From Methylococcaceae bacterium NSP1-2 (lineage in GTDB: Bacteria > Pseudomonadota > Gammaproteobacteria > Methylococcales > Methylomonadaceae), in NCBI GenBank assembly GCA_002256685.1, contig NQJH01000233.1, positions 1 to 5,272 of the forward strand: a DNA stretch of 5,272 nt, in the 5' to 3' direction. This document shows, piece after piece, positions 1 through 5,272 of this stretch. Made by a program: the position numbers and the translations under genes. The notes below the pieces were generated by a model. That model was not told where the DNA came from and made no database searches. It saw nothing but the letters and a program-made list of their open reading frames with translations. Position 1 is the stretch's first letter. Each line of letters starts with the position of its first letter.

Positions 1-459
1 TGAATAACGATTGGCGAATAATTTTTGTATGATAATGGTTTTTTTGTGTGGAGGGGTTGCGGGGGGGGTTATCGGCGGCACTTGCACAGGCGAGGGGTTG
101 ACTGGAGCGGCTAGTGTTTTGATGGCTGGTGGTTTTGGAGGCGGAAATTTATTGGTCAAACCAAGTACCACTATCCAACTGCCCACTGCCCATTTTGCCG
201 CGTGTAAATCCAGACCATAGTCTTCATGCAGTTGTTTAGTTAAGCGGGCGGCGACAACGTTGTAGGGTAGATGTTTGTTATTTTGTAGGGCTTCAATTAC
301 GCCTTCGCGTGCCGCTTGGACACATAAAAAAACTTCCCGTTTGTATTGTCCGCGTGTGTAATCTTTCAGCAATGATTCTAAGCGGCGTAAATCTTTGGCA
401 ACATCAATACCATAGTCATTAATCACTTGAAGTAAGTGTTGTCGAGCTTGATTGTTCAT
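1..459 (-). CDS. Partial gene: N-terminal part of a conserved-domain protein, paralog of its neighbour
   Basis: An open frame starts at the ATG read on the minus strand at 459-457 and stays open for 153 codons to the window edge, so the 3' part is missing. Residues 1-101 form a compact, mostly helical-looking domain with MNNQARQHLL at the start, KREVFLCVQAAREG near residues 40-53 and a W-x-V-x-x-W pattern near 90-95. About 62 of 101 residues are identical by eye to the neighbouring complete gene. Residues from about 105 to 136 are a proline-rich linker, so a second, C-terminal domain probably lies beyond the edge. I recall similar N-terminal domains fused to varied C-terminal modules in other bacteria but know no established function. 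No signal peptide is seen. No clear Shine-Dalgarno sequence precedes the ATG; the start is chosen because it aligns exactly with the paralog's start. A run of eight G (61-68) lies in the linker coding region. Confidence 0.85.
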   Translation of the reverse strand, partial: MNNQARQHLLQVINDYGIDVAKDLRRLESLLKDYTRGQYKREVFLCVQAAREGVIEALQNNKHLPYNVVAARLTKQLHEDYGLDLHAAKWAVGSWIVVLGLTNKFPPPKPPAIKTLAAPVNPSPVQVPPITPPATPPHKKTIIIQKLFANRYS

Positions 460-497
460 GATGAATAATTAACTGGGTTGAAGGCTGTGGTTAAGCG

Positions 498-503
498 ATT
501 ATA
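498..503 (-). promoter_or_regulatory. Possible -10 box for the left paralog
   Basis: On the minus strand this reads TATAAT, a perfect sigma-70 -10 hexamer, 39 bases before the ATG at 459. It sits in a short block that resembles the one upstream of the paralog at 1498, with similar bases around the box. No good -35 hexamer is found at 16-18 bases; a TTGGCA at 520-515 is only 11 bases away, which is too close. The call rests on the hexamer, its position and its recurrence. Confidence 0.4.
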
Positions 504-538
504 GCGAAGATGATTGCCAAAAAAATGGCTATCACACA

Positions 539-1498
539 TTAGCGTACCAGACGGGTATATTTTGTGTCGTATGCCAGAGCGGTTCCAAAAGAGTAATGGG
601 CGTTGAAACGGTTAAAATTGACGGTATAAAAGCGTTTTCCTGTTGAGCCTGTTAGGTCGGGGTGGGTACTTTCTGAAATCGTCCAAAATCGACTGTCTGG
701 CGTATTTGGAAAGGCTTTTGCATCGATGACGTGAGAGCTAGAGCCTCGAATGCTATTTAATTCGTCCCAAGTGGGAATGCGCCAATCTGAGTACCCGTAG
801 TTAAGGCTTCTATTGTTGTTAAGTTGCTGAACTGCATCCAGTGCTTCTTGTAGGCTATGTTCTATCGCTCTGCCTTCACAGGTTCTGCCATTCCAATATT
901 GTCCAAGAGAACAACGCATCCACTGTAATCCCGTTCGGCTATCGGTTACAGTGCCATCACCATTGTTGACATAGTGTTGTTGCCAACCTAGCCGTTTTTT
1001 AAACCAAGAGAGGCTGTCTTCAATAAGCAAAACTAGATCATCGTCCAAAGACACGGGTTGTGGTTTGGTAAATTGGTTAATCTGGGATGTGTTATTGACA
1101 GCGATTAAAACGGGCGTAGCGGGTGGCGTTTGTGTTGGTAAAATTGGAGGCAATGGCGCAGGGCTTATTGATTTTTTTATGAGCAATGAATGCTTTAAAC
1201 CCAGCGCGATCAGCCAAGTTTCTACTGTCCAACTGGCAGCGTGTGCATCCAGTCCGCAATCCTCTTGTAGTTGGTTAATGAGGCGGGCAAAGAGGGCATC
1301 CAACGGTAGGTGTTGGTTATTTTGTAAATCAAGGACGATGCCTTCGCGGGCGGCTTGTACGCATAAAAAAATTTCACGCTTGAATTCTCCTTTTGCATAG
1401 TCTTTAAACAGGGCATTGAGTCTTTGGGGATCATGCGCAAGGTCAATGCCGTAATCACGAATCAGTCGGAGCAAGAGTTGTCGGGCTTGGTCGTTCAT
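539..1498 (-). CDS. Conserved N-terminal domain fused to a DUF1566 (Lcl-type) domain
   Basis: This 319-residue protein has three parts. Residues 1-101 are the domain shared with the gene to its left. Residues 110-150 are a Pro/Thr-rich linker. Residues about 176-319 match the DUF1566/Lcl C-terminal pattern: NNGDGTVTDSRTGLQWMRC at 178-196, a second Cys at 207 after GQYWNGRT, WRIPTWDELNSI at 239-250, FWTISES at 271-277 and a closing YTRLVR. DUF1566 is a lectin-fold-like module often found in surface or exported proteins, and its ligand is usually unknown. No signal peptide or membrane segment is visible, and the N-terminal domain looks cytoplasmic, so location is unclear. C196 and C207 could pair if the domain is exported. 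The gene lies 79 bases upstream of its paralog on the same strand, a tandem duplication. No good Shine-Dalgarno sequence is seen; the start is supported by alignment with the paralog. The domain calls are fairly sure, but the cellular role is unknown. Confidence 0.88.
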   Translation of the reverse strand: MNDQARQLLLRLIRDYGIDLAHDPQRLNALFKDYAKGEFKREIFLCVQAAREGIVLDLQNNQHLPLDALFARLINQLQEDCGLDAHAASWTVETWLIALGLKHSLLIKKSISPAPLPPILPTQTPPATPVLIAVNNTSQINQFTKPQPVSLDDDLVLLIEDSLSWFKKRLGWQQHYVNNGDGTVTDSRTGLQWMRCSLGQYWNGRTCEGRAIEHSLQEALDAVQQLNNNRSLNYGYSDWRIPTWDELNSIRGSSSHVIDAKAFPNTPDSRFWTISESTHPDLTGSTGKRFYTVNFNRFNAHYSFGTALAYDTKYTRLVR

Positions 1499-1543
1499 AT
1501 TCGTGAGTGTATGGTCAATCAGTTTAAGTTTGGATTAAGCGTG

Positions 1544-1549
1544 ATTATA
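1544..1549 (-). promoter_or_regulatory. Possible -10 box for the DUF1566 gene
   Basis: The minus strand reads TATAAT 46 bases before the ATG at 1498. The surrounding bases resemble those at the equivalent place upstream of the left paralog, which suggests the promoter was duplicated with the gene. A TTGAC directly abuts the hexamer and cannot act as its -35 box. No convincing -35 lies at 16-18 bases. Confidence 0.4.
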
Positions 1550-1637
1550 GTCAAGATGGCTAGCTGACGCACGGTCTTCAATTCAGAAAAGAGTCGCTAC
1601 AAGTGCTGGGAATACGAACGATCAAGTTGATGGGCAT

Positions 1638-1668
1638 AAAAAAGGGCTATCAATACTGATAGCCCTTT
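1638..1668 (-). terminator. Rho-independent terminator of the gltX-tRNA unit
   Basis: A perfect 12-bp inverted repeat (arms 1641-1652 and 1657-1668, GGGCTATCA core) encloses a 4-base loop. Read on the minus strand, the stem runs into six consecutive T (1643-1638). It starts only 8 bases past the CCA end of the last tRNA-Glu gene. It therefore ends the minus-strand transcript containing gltX and the three tRNAs and separates it from the DUF1566 gene further downstream. Confidence 0.9.
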
Positions 1669-1675
1669 ATTTATT

Positions 1676-1751
1676 TGGCGTCCCCAAGGGGGTTCGAACC
1701 CCTGTTACCGCCGTGAAAGGGCAGTGTCCTAGGCCGCTAGACGATGGGGAC
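1676..1751 (-). tRNA. tRNA-Glu (anticodon UUC), second copy
   Basis: The minus strand folds as a 76-base tRNA with the CCA end encoded. The acceptor stem pairs GTCCCCA with TGGGGAC. The T arm contains GGTTCGAACCC. The anticodon loop CTTTCAC gives UUC, which reads glutamate codons GAA and GAG. The sequence is identical to the copy at 1829-1904. It is the last gene before the terminator at 1638-1668. Confidence 0.97.
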
Positions 1752-1774
1752 TAAAACTGGTTTAGTCAGGCCGT

Positions 1775-1792
1775 GTAGTCAATGTTGACTAC
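1775..1792 (-). other. Hairpin in the spacer between the two tRNA-Glu genes
   Basis: Arms GTAGTCAA (1775-1782) and TTGACTAC (1785-1792) are perfect reverse complements separated by two bases; in RNA this gives about 7 bp with a 4-base loop. No T run follows on either strand, so it does not look like an intrinsic terminator. It may help fold or process the tRNA precursor, or be chance. Confidence 0.45.
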
Positions 1793-1828
1793 TGCTGAAA
1801 CTACTACTTTACAAGCCATACAAATAGT

Positions 1829-1904
1829 TGGCGTCCCCAAGGGGGTTCGAACCCCTGTTACCGCCGTGAAAGGGCAGTGTCCTAGGCCGCTAGACGATGG
1901 GGAC
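1829..1904 (-). tRNA. tRNA-Glu (anticodon UUC), first copy
   Basis: This 76-base tRNA gene with encoded CCA is identical base for base to the one at 1676-1751. The acceptor stem is GTCCCCA/TGGGGAC and the anticodon is UUC. Its 5' leader (rich in TAGTTTTAG on the minus strand) also resembles that of the other copy, so the duplication covered some flanking sequence. It lies 30 bases after tRNA-Ala and is probably cut from the same precursor. Confidence 0.97.
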
Positions 1905-1934
1905 CTAAAACTATTTTATAAAACTTTTACTTTT

Positions 1935-2010
1935 TGGTGGAGCCAAGCGGAATCGAACCGCTGACCTCAACACTGCCAGTGTTGCGCTCTACCAATTGAG
2001 CTATGGCCCC
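1935..2010 (-). tRNA. tRNA-Ala (anticodon GGC)
   Basis: The minus strand folds as a 76-base tRNA with encoded CCA. The acceptor stem GGGGCCA/TGGCTCC contains a G3-U70 wobble pair, the classic alanine identity element. The D arm is GCTC/GAGC, the T arm contains GGTTCGATTCC, and the anticodon loop CTGGCAG gives GGC, which reads GCC and GCU. It begins 47 bases after the gltX stop codon. The E. coli alaW/alaX genes, which I recall lying next to gltX, carry the same anticodon. Confidence 0.97.
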
Positions 2011-2057
2011 GCTGTAAAGAGAGCGCATTCTACAGGATTTACTGATTATGTCCACCT

Positions 2058-3464
2058 CTAATTTACATTTTTGATGTGCTCAATCGCTTTTTGCAGGCGA
2101 TTTAGGGTTTTTTCCTTGCCGAGTAGTGATAAGGTGATATCAATGGCAGGTGAAACGGCTGAGCCACACACCGCAACGCGTAAGGGTTGCGCGACCTTTC
2201 CTAAACCCAGTGATAGGGTTTCAGCAACATTATGCACAATGTGATGTAAAATTTCGCCATTCCAATAAGTAACAGCGGAAAACTCTTCATGCAGTCGCGC
2301 TAATACCTCTTCTGAACCTTGGGTAAAATTCTTTTTCGCGGCTTTTTCGTCATAGCACTCAAAGTCTTTATAAAAATAAACACTCGCTGCCGCCATTTCG
2401 ACTAAAGTTTTACAGCGTTCGCGTTGGGCTTTAACGACATCAATCAAATCTGGACCTTCAGTGGGATCTATGTCCAATTGCCCAATATGCCAGCTTAAAT
2501 GCCGTGCGACATGCGCAGGGTCGCTGTGCATGATGTAATGATGGTTAAGCCATAACAACTTTTCCATGTTAAAGGTTGATGCTGAGCCATTGACGTTTTC
2601 CAGTTCAAAAAACTCAATCATTTCATCGATGGAAAAAATCTCTTGATCGCCATGCGACCAGCCCAACCGCACTAAATAATTCAGCAAGGCTTCGGGTAGA
2701 TAGCCATCATCACGAAACTGCATGACACTGACCGCACCGTGACGTTTGGATAATCTCGCACCATCCGCGCCTAAAATCATCGGTAAATGCGCATATTTAG
2801 GCAGTTTTGCACTCAAGGCTTTAAGTATATTCATTTGCCGTGGGGTGTTGTTAATATGATCGTCACCACGAATAACATGGGTTACTTTCATATCCATATC
2901 ATCAACCACCACAGTGAGGTTGTAAGTCGGCGTACCGTCACCTCTGGCAATAATCAGATCGTCCAATTCTTTGTTGGCAACGACAATTTCACCTTTTACT
3001 AAATCGGGAATAGTCACTACGCCATCGATTGGATTTTTAAAGCGCACCACACGCTCGCGTTCATCCGCAGACTGTGCGGATAAGTCACGACATTTACCGT
3101 TATAACGTGGCTTTTCTTTAGCCGCCATTTGCTCAGTGCGTAAGTGTTCTAGCTCGTCTTTACTGCAATAACAATAATACGCATCACCTTGATCCAATAA
3201 CTGCTGAATAATTTCTTTGTAACGGTCAAAGCGGTGGGTTTGATAAAAAGGTCCTTGATCGTATTCCAGTCCTAACCACGTCATCCCTTGTAAAATAGCA
3301 TCAACTGAGGCTTGCGTGGAGCGTTCTAAATCAGTGTCTTCGATGCGTAAAATGAATTGACCGCCATGCTTGCGTGCATAAAGCCAAGAAAAAAGCGCGG
3401 TACGCGCACCGCCGACATGTAGATAACCCGTGGGACTGGGGGCAAAACGTGTTGTTATAGTCAT
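2058..3464 (-). CDS. gltX: Glutamyl-tRNA synthetase
   Basis: This class I aminoacyl-tRNA synthetase joins glutamate to tRNA-Glu using ATP in the cytoplasm, for translation and for tRNA-dependent haem precursor synthesis where that route exists. The 468-residue product is close to the usual ~470. It opens with TRFAPSPTGYLHVGGART, where HVGG at 16-19 is the HIGH motif. LSKRH at 238-242 is the KMSKS-type loop, inside a stretch resembling the E. coli enzyme (KRHGAVSVMQ). RIEDTDLERST follows the first motif. C98, C100 and C125 match three zinc ligands of the E. coli enzyme, but position 127 is Asp rather than His. The C-terminal helical anticodon-binding half ends at HIKNVN. The start matches the family start exactly, although no strong Shine-Dalgarno sequence precedes it. 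Three tRNA genes follow on the same strand, two of them its own substrate. The close E. coli match favours discriminating GltX over a GlnRS or a truncated GluQ. Confidence 0.98.
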   Translation of the reverse strand: MTITTRFAPSPTGYLHVGGARTALFSWLYARKHGGQFILRIEDTDLERSTQASVDAILQGMTWLGLEYDQGPFYQTHRFDRYKEIIQQLLDQGDAYYCYCSKDELEHLRTEQMAAKEKPRYNGKCRDLSAQSADERERVVRFKNPIDGVVTIPDLVKGEIVVANKELDDLIIARGDGTPTYNLTVVVDDMDMKVTHVIRGDDHINNTPRQMNILKALSAKLPKYAHLPMILGADGARLSKRHGAVSVMQFRDDGYLPEALLNYLVRLGWSHGDQEIFSIDEMIEFFELENVNGSASTFNMEKLLWLNHHYIMHSDPAHVARHLSWHIGQLDIDPTEGPDLIDVVKAQRERCKTLVEMAAASVYFYKDFECYDEKAAKKNFTQGSEEVLARLHEEFSAVTYWNGEILHHIVHNVAETLSLGLGKVAQPLRVAVCGSAVSPAIDITLSLLGKEKTLNRLQKAIEHIKNVN

Positions 3465-3714
3465 GATATGTGTTTTTGATAAAAAAGTGGGTTAGCGTAC
3501 TCGAATGCTAATGTTTAGCGATTTTCTGTGATTTTACTATTAACGTAACTGAGAGTACGACCTGCATTAAAATGGCTTATTATTCCACGCTGAACATTAA
3601 AAATACATTCGCTATTCACATTAAATAAGATAGTGCTAGACTTCAAGGCAGTCATCGATTCTAAAACGGCTGGTTTTATTGTGATCGATTTATTAACTTA
3701 ATGGAGCGTTTACC
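3465..3714. other. Divergent intergenic region between gltX and the VWA-OmpA gene
   Basis: These 250 AT-rich bases must hold the promoters for gltX (minus) and the VWA-OmpA gene (plus), but I cannot place a convincing -35/-10 pair on either strand. Small repeats are present: GCTAA-TGT-TTAGC near 3508-3520, the 7-base inverted pair CGTACTC (3496-3502) and GAGTACG (3553-3559), and two ATCGATT copies near 3655 and 3684. None matches an operator I know. No coding frame or RNA gene is seen. Confidence 0.6.
3703..3706 (+). promoter_or_regulatory. Ribosome binding site for the ATG at 3715
   Basis: GGAG lies 8 bases before the ATG at 3715-3717, an ideal Shine-Dalgarno position. No comparable site precedes the TTG at 3797. 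This places the authentic start of the VWA-OmpA gene at 3715, in a different frame from the main body of the protein. Confidence 0.75.
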
Positions 3715-3777
3715 ATGCGAAAAACCCTTATAACCGCCATTTTTAGTACTATTATCAACAACAACGATAGTCCCTGA
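3715..3777 (+). pseudogene. Displaced 5' end (signal-peptide start) of the VWA-OmpA gene
   Basis: From the ATG at 3715 the frame reads MRKTLITAIF and then, after a few polar residues, reaches a TGA at 3775-3777 after 20 codons. A positively charged start followed by a hydrophobic stretch is how a signal peptide begins. The main gene's frame is open from 3734, is +1 to this one, and there encodes a hydrophobic LVLLSTTT. Skipping one T of the T5 run at 3740-3744 joins the two as MRKTLITAILVLLSTTT followed by IVPENPVSK, a much better signal peptide. No lipobox Cys is present in the joined sequence. This segment is therefore read as the true N terminus separated by a one-base frameshift, not as an independent small gene. 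Confidence 0.65.
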
Positions 3778-3796
3778 AAATCCTGTTAGTAAACTT

Positions 3797-5158
3797 TTGT
3801 TTAGAGATAAGGCGGAATTTGATCCCGTTAAGGTTGATAGTATAGCCCCTTACATTACTTCAGGTGCATATAAGCAAAGAGCAGAAAATTTGATGGTATT
3901 GTTTGATGCCTCATCTTCAGCAACGGAAGATTATGCAGGTAAAGAAGGTTTTAAGGCGGCAAATAACAATAATATTCGAACTAAACTTGAAGCCCAAAGA
4001 GAAATTTTACATAGAATGAACAAAACGATTACCAATTCTGCGTCGGCATTGAAATTGGATAATTTTACCATTGGGCTGCGTAGTTTTGGTTATGGCGATT
4101 GCAAGGGCTATGGTGATCGTACGACTGATTTACATCAAGCTCCAACTATTTATTCTCAAGATGGCTATGATAAAGCCATTGATACGGTGGCTTGCGCTCA
4201 TGGTCGGTCGGATATTGGTAAAGTACTTATTAAAAATGAAGATACCGCTAATCCCGTCACTGTCGCACTTGGAAATGATCGTGATAAATCTATTGATGAT
4301 GATTTATCACTCACCAAAGGTAATATTTCGTTAGTTATCATCAGTGATATATCGAAAGGCAAACTTGCACAGTTCGGTTCAGATATTCTTCCCGAATACA
4401 TTAGTCCAAACTTAAGCACGGATGACGAAAATGCGGTTAAAGCTTTAAGACAAAAATACGGCAATAGATTGTGCGTGTATAACGTTTGGATGAACAGTAG
4501 CAATAAAAGTATAGAGGAAGGCGGAGAAGCAGTCGGCGGCAATGAAAGTGAAGTTTTTAGCGATCAAGAACTGATGTACTCAGCAGAAAATCCAGCCGAT
4601 TGTGGAGCACCTAGTGTTTTTACAGCCGAAAGAGTCTCTGAAACAGACGGCATGAAAGATTTTATGAGAGCGGTGTTATTGTCACCTGTTCCTAAACCAC
4701 CAGTCGTTAGTGTAGATTGTTCACAACTGGATTCAGATGGTGATGGTGTCAACGATTGCGTTGATAAATGCCCCAATACTTTAAAAGGCACACCTGTCAA
4801 TAAATTTGGCTGTTGGATTGTTGAGGTGAAATTTGATAATGATCGCAGTAACATCAAACCGCAGTACTTCGCGTTGCTTAACAAATTGGCTGCCGATATT
4901 ACCGCAAACTTCCCCAATCTAACGATTGAAGTACAAGGGCATACCAGTAGCACAGCATCAGCACCTTACAACATGAAGCTATCAATCCGTCGTGCGGATG
5001 CAGTAGCCACCTATTTGAATAAGAGAATTCATGGTCCACATAAACTGATTCCGCGTGGTTATGGATTAACTCGACCTATCGACACCAATGAGACCGAAGC
5101 AGGACGTGCAAACAACCGCAGAGTACAACTAGAGGTTCTAAATAATGACTCAAAGTAG
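3797..5158 (+). CDS. VWA domain - TSP3 calcium-binding linker - OmpA-like protein (5' frameshift)
   Basis: The frame from the TTG at 3797 encodes 453 residues, but the real start is probably ATG 3715 via a +1 shift. Residues about 31-295 look like a von Willebrand A domain: hydrophobic LMVLF leads into the MIDAS motif D37-x-S39-x-S41, with a second strand ISLVIISDIS at 177-186. Residues 308-339 form a thrombospondin type 3-like segment with DSDGDGVNDC at 312-321 and C325, likely binding calcium. Residues about 343-450 are an OmpA-like domain with GHTS at 381-384, LSIRRA at 395-400 and NNRR at 439-442. Such proteins sit in the periplasm or outer membrane and anchor to peptidoglycan. The Asp usual after GHT is Ser384 here, while the partner Arg (R399) is kept. 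Eight cysteines fit an oxidising compartment. The gene stands alone and ends 22 bases before a terminator. The specific role is unknown; adhesion or metal-dependent ligand binding is inference. Confidence 0.85.
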   Translation: MFRDKAEFDPVKVDSIAPYITSGAYKQRAENLMVLFDASSSATEDYAGKEGFKAANNNNIRTKLEAQREILHRMNKTITNSASALKLDNFTIGLRSFGYGDCKGYGDRTTDLHQAPTIYSQDGYDKAIDTVACAHGRSDIGKVLIKNEDTANPVTVALGNDRDKSIDDDLSLTKGNISLVIISDISKGKLAQFGSDILPEYISPNLSTDDENAVKALRQKYGNRLCVYNVWMNSSNKSIEEGGEAVGGNESEVFSDQELMYSAENPADCGAPSVFTAERVSETDGMKDFMRAVLLSPVPKPPVVSVDCSQLDSDGDGVNDCVDKCPNTLKGTPVNKFGCWIVEVKFDNDRSNIKPQYFALLNKLAADITANFPNLTIEVQGHTSSTASAPYNMKLSIRRADAVATYLNKRIHGPHKLIPRGYGLTRPIDTNETEAGRANNRRVQLEVLNNDSK

Positions 5159-5180
5159 GTAACGTTTAAGTTTGTTAGAT

Positions 5181-5214
5181 CCGTCAGGTTTTAAAAACCT
5201 GACGGGTTTTTTTT
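5181..5214 (+). terminator. Rho-independent terminator after the VWA-OmpA gene
   Basis: Arms CCGTCAGGTTTT (5181-5192) and AAAACCTGACGG (5194-5205) pair perfectly, giving a GC-rich lower stem. Eight T follow at 5207-5214. It starts 22 bases past the stop codon and ends the plus-strand transcript. No T run lies on the other side, so it acts in one direction only. Confidence 0.92.
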
Positions 5215-5272
5215 GAACTATATAGCAGAAGCAGTATAAATTGATTCAAGCATAGAGTAGGTGCGAATTCAT

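Noticed and set aside
11..220. A short plus-strand frame rich in Gly and Val
   Set aside because: Its Gly-rich makeup is the reverse complement of the proline linker of the left paralog.
511..532. GCCA and TGGC arms around an A run, a possible terminator between the paralogs
   Set aside because: The arms are four bases plus a mismatch, and the T run falls in the loop rather than after the stem.
1065..1400. An open frame on the plus strand, 111 codons long
   Set aside because: It is antisense to the N-terminal domain and linker of the DUF1566 gene, has no ribosome binding site or recognisable motif, and mirrors a conserved protein on the other strand.
1782..1964. A 60-codon plus-strand frame across the tRNA genes
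   Set aside because: It overlaps tRNA-Glu and part of tRNA-Ala on the opposite strand, which fold unmistakably, and has no ribosome binding site.
3496..3559. Inverted pair CGTACTC and GAGTACG about 50 bases apart upstream of gltX
   Set aside because: Seven-base arms this far apart are easily chance in AT-rich intergenic DNA, and no known operator matches.
4198..4953. Two minus-strand open frames (4198-4542 and 4564-4953)
   Set aside because: Both lie opposite the VWA, TSP3 and OmpA domains, which have clear family motifs on the plus strand.
5231..5272. TATAAA at 5235-5240 as a promoter for a gene to the right
   Set aside because: No -35 box or downstream start is visible inside the window, so it cannot be supported.

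Overview
The window reads as an ordinary chromosomal segment of an AT-leaning gammaproteobacterium. The glutamyl-tRNA synthetase is colinear with my memory of the E. coli enzyme over its whole length. The arrangement gltX followed by tRNA-Ala(GGC) and tRNA-Glu(UUC) is one I recall from other gammaproteobacteria. The two accessory protein types (a conserved ~100-residue domain joined to a DUF1566/Lcl domain, and a VWA-TSP3-OmpA protein) would suit a filamentous sulfur bacterium of the Thiotrichales, but that finer placement is only a guess. There is no sign of a phage, insertion sequence, integron or CRISPR array.

Layout from left to right. (1) 1-1498, minus strand: two tandem paralogous genes share an N-terminal domain of about 100 residues and a proline-rich linker. 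The downstream copy runs off the left edge of the window. The complete upstream copy ends in a DUF1566 domain. Each has a similar upstream block containing a perfect TATAAT on the minus strand. (2) 1638-3464, minus strand: gltX, then tRNA-Ala(GGC), then two identical tRNA-Glu(UUC) genes, closed by a strong intrinsic terminator. This looks like one transcription unit that makes a synthetase and its own cognate tRNA. (3) 3465-3714: a 250-base divergent intergenic region. (4) 3715-5214, plus strand: a gene for an envelope protein with a VWA domain, a calcium-binding TSP3-type linker and an OmpA-like domain, followed by a strong terminator. The last 58 bases (5215-5272) hold no gene I can support.

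The most notable point is the 5' end of the VWA-OmpA gene. The good ribosome binding site, the ATG and the signal-peptide start lie in one frame, and the rest of the protein lies in the +1 frame. The shift must fall between 3734 and 3774, which contains a T5 run and ends at a CCC-TGA junction. This could be a sequencing error, a real disabling mutation, a phase switch or recoding. The same protein also has Ser in place of the Asp that normally binds diaminopimelate in OmpA-like domains. I found no clear new defence or mobile system. The tandem adaptor-like paralogs are the nearest thing to an uncharacterised system here.
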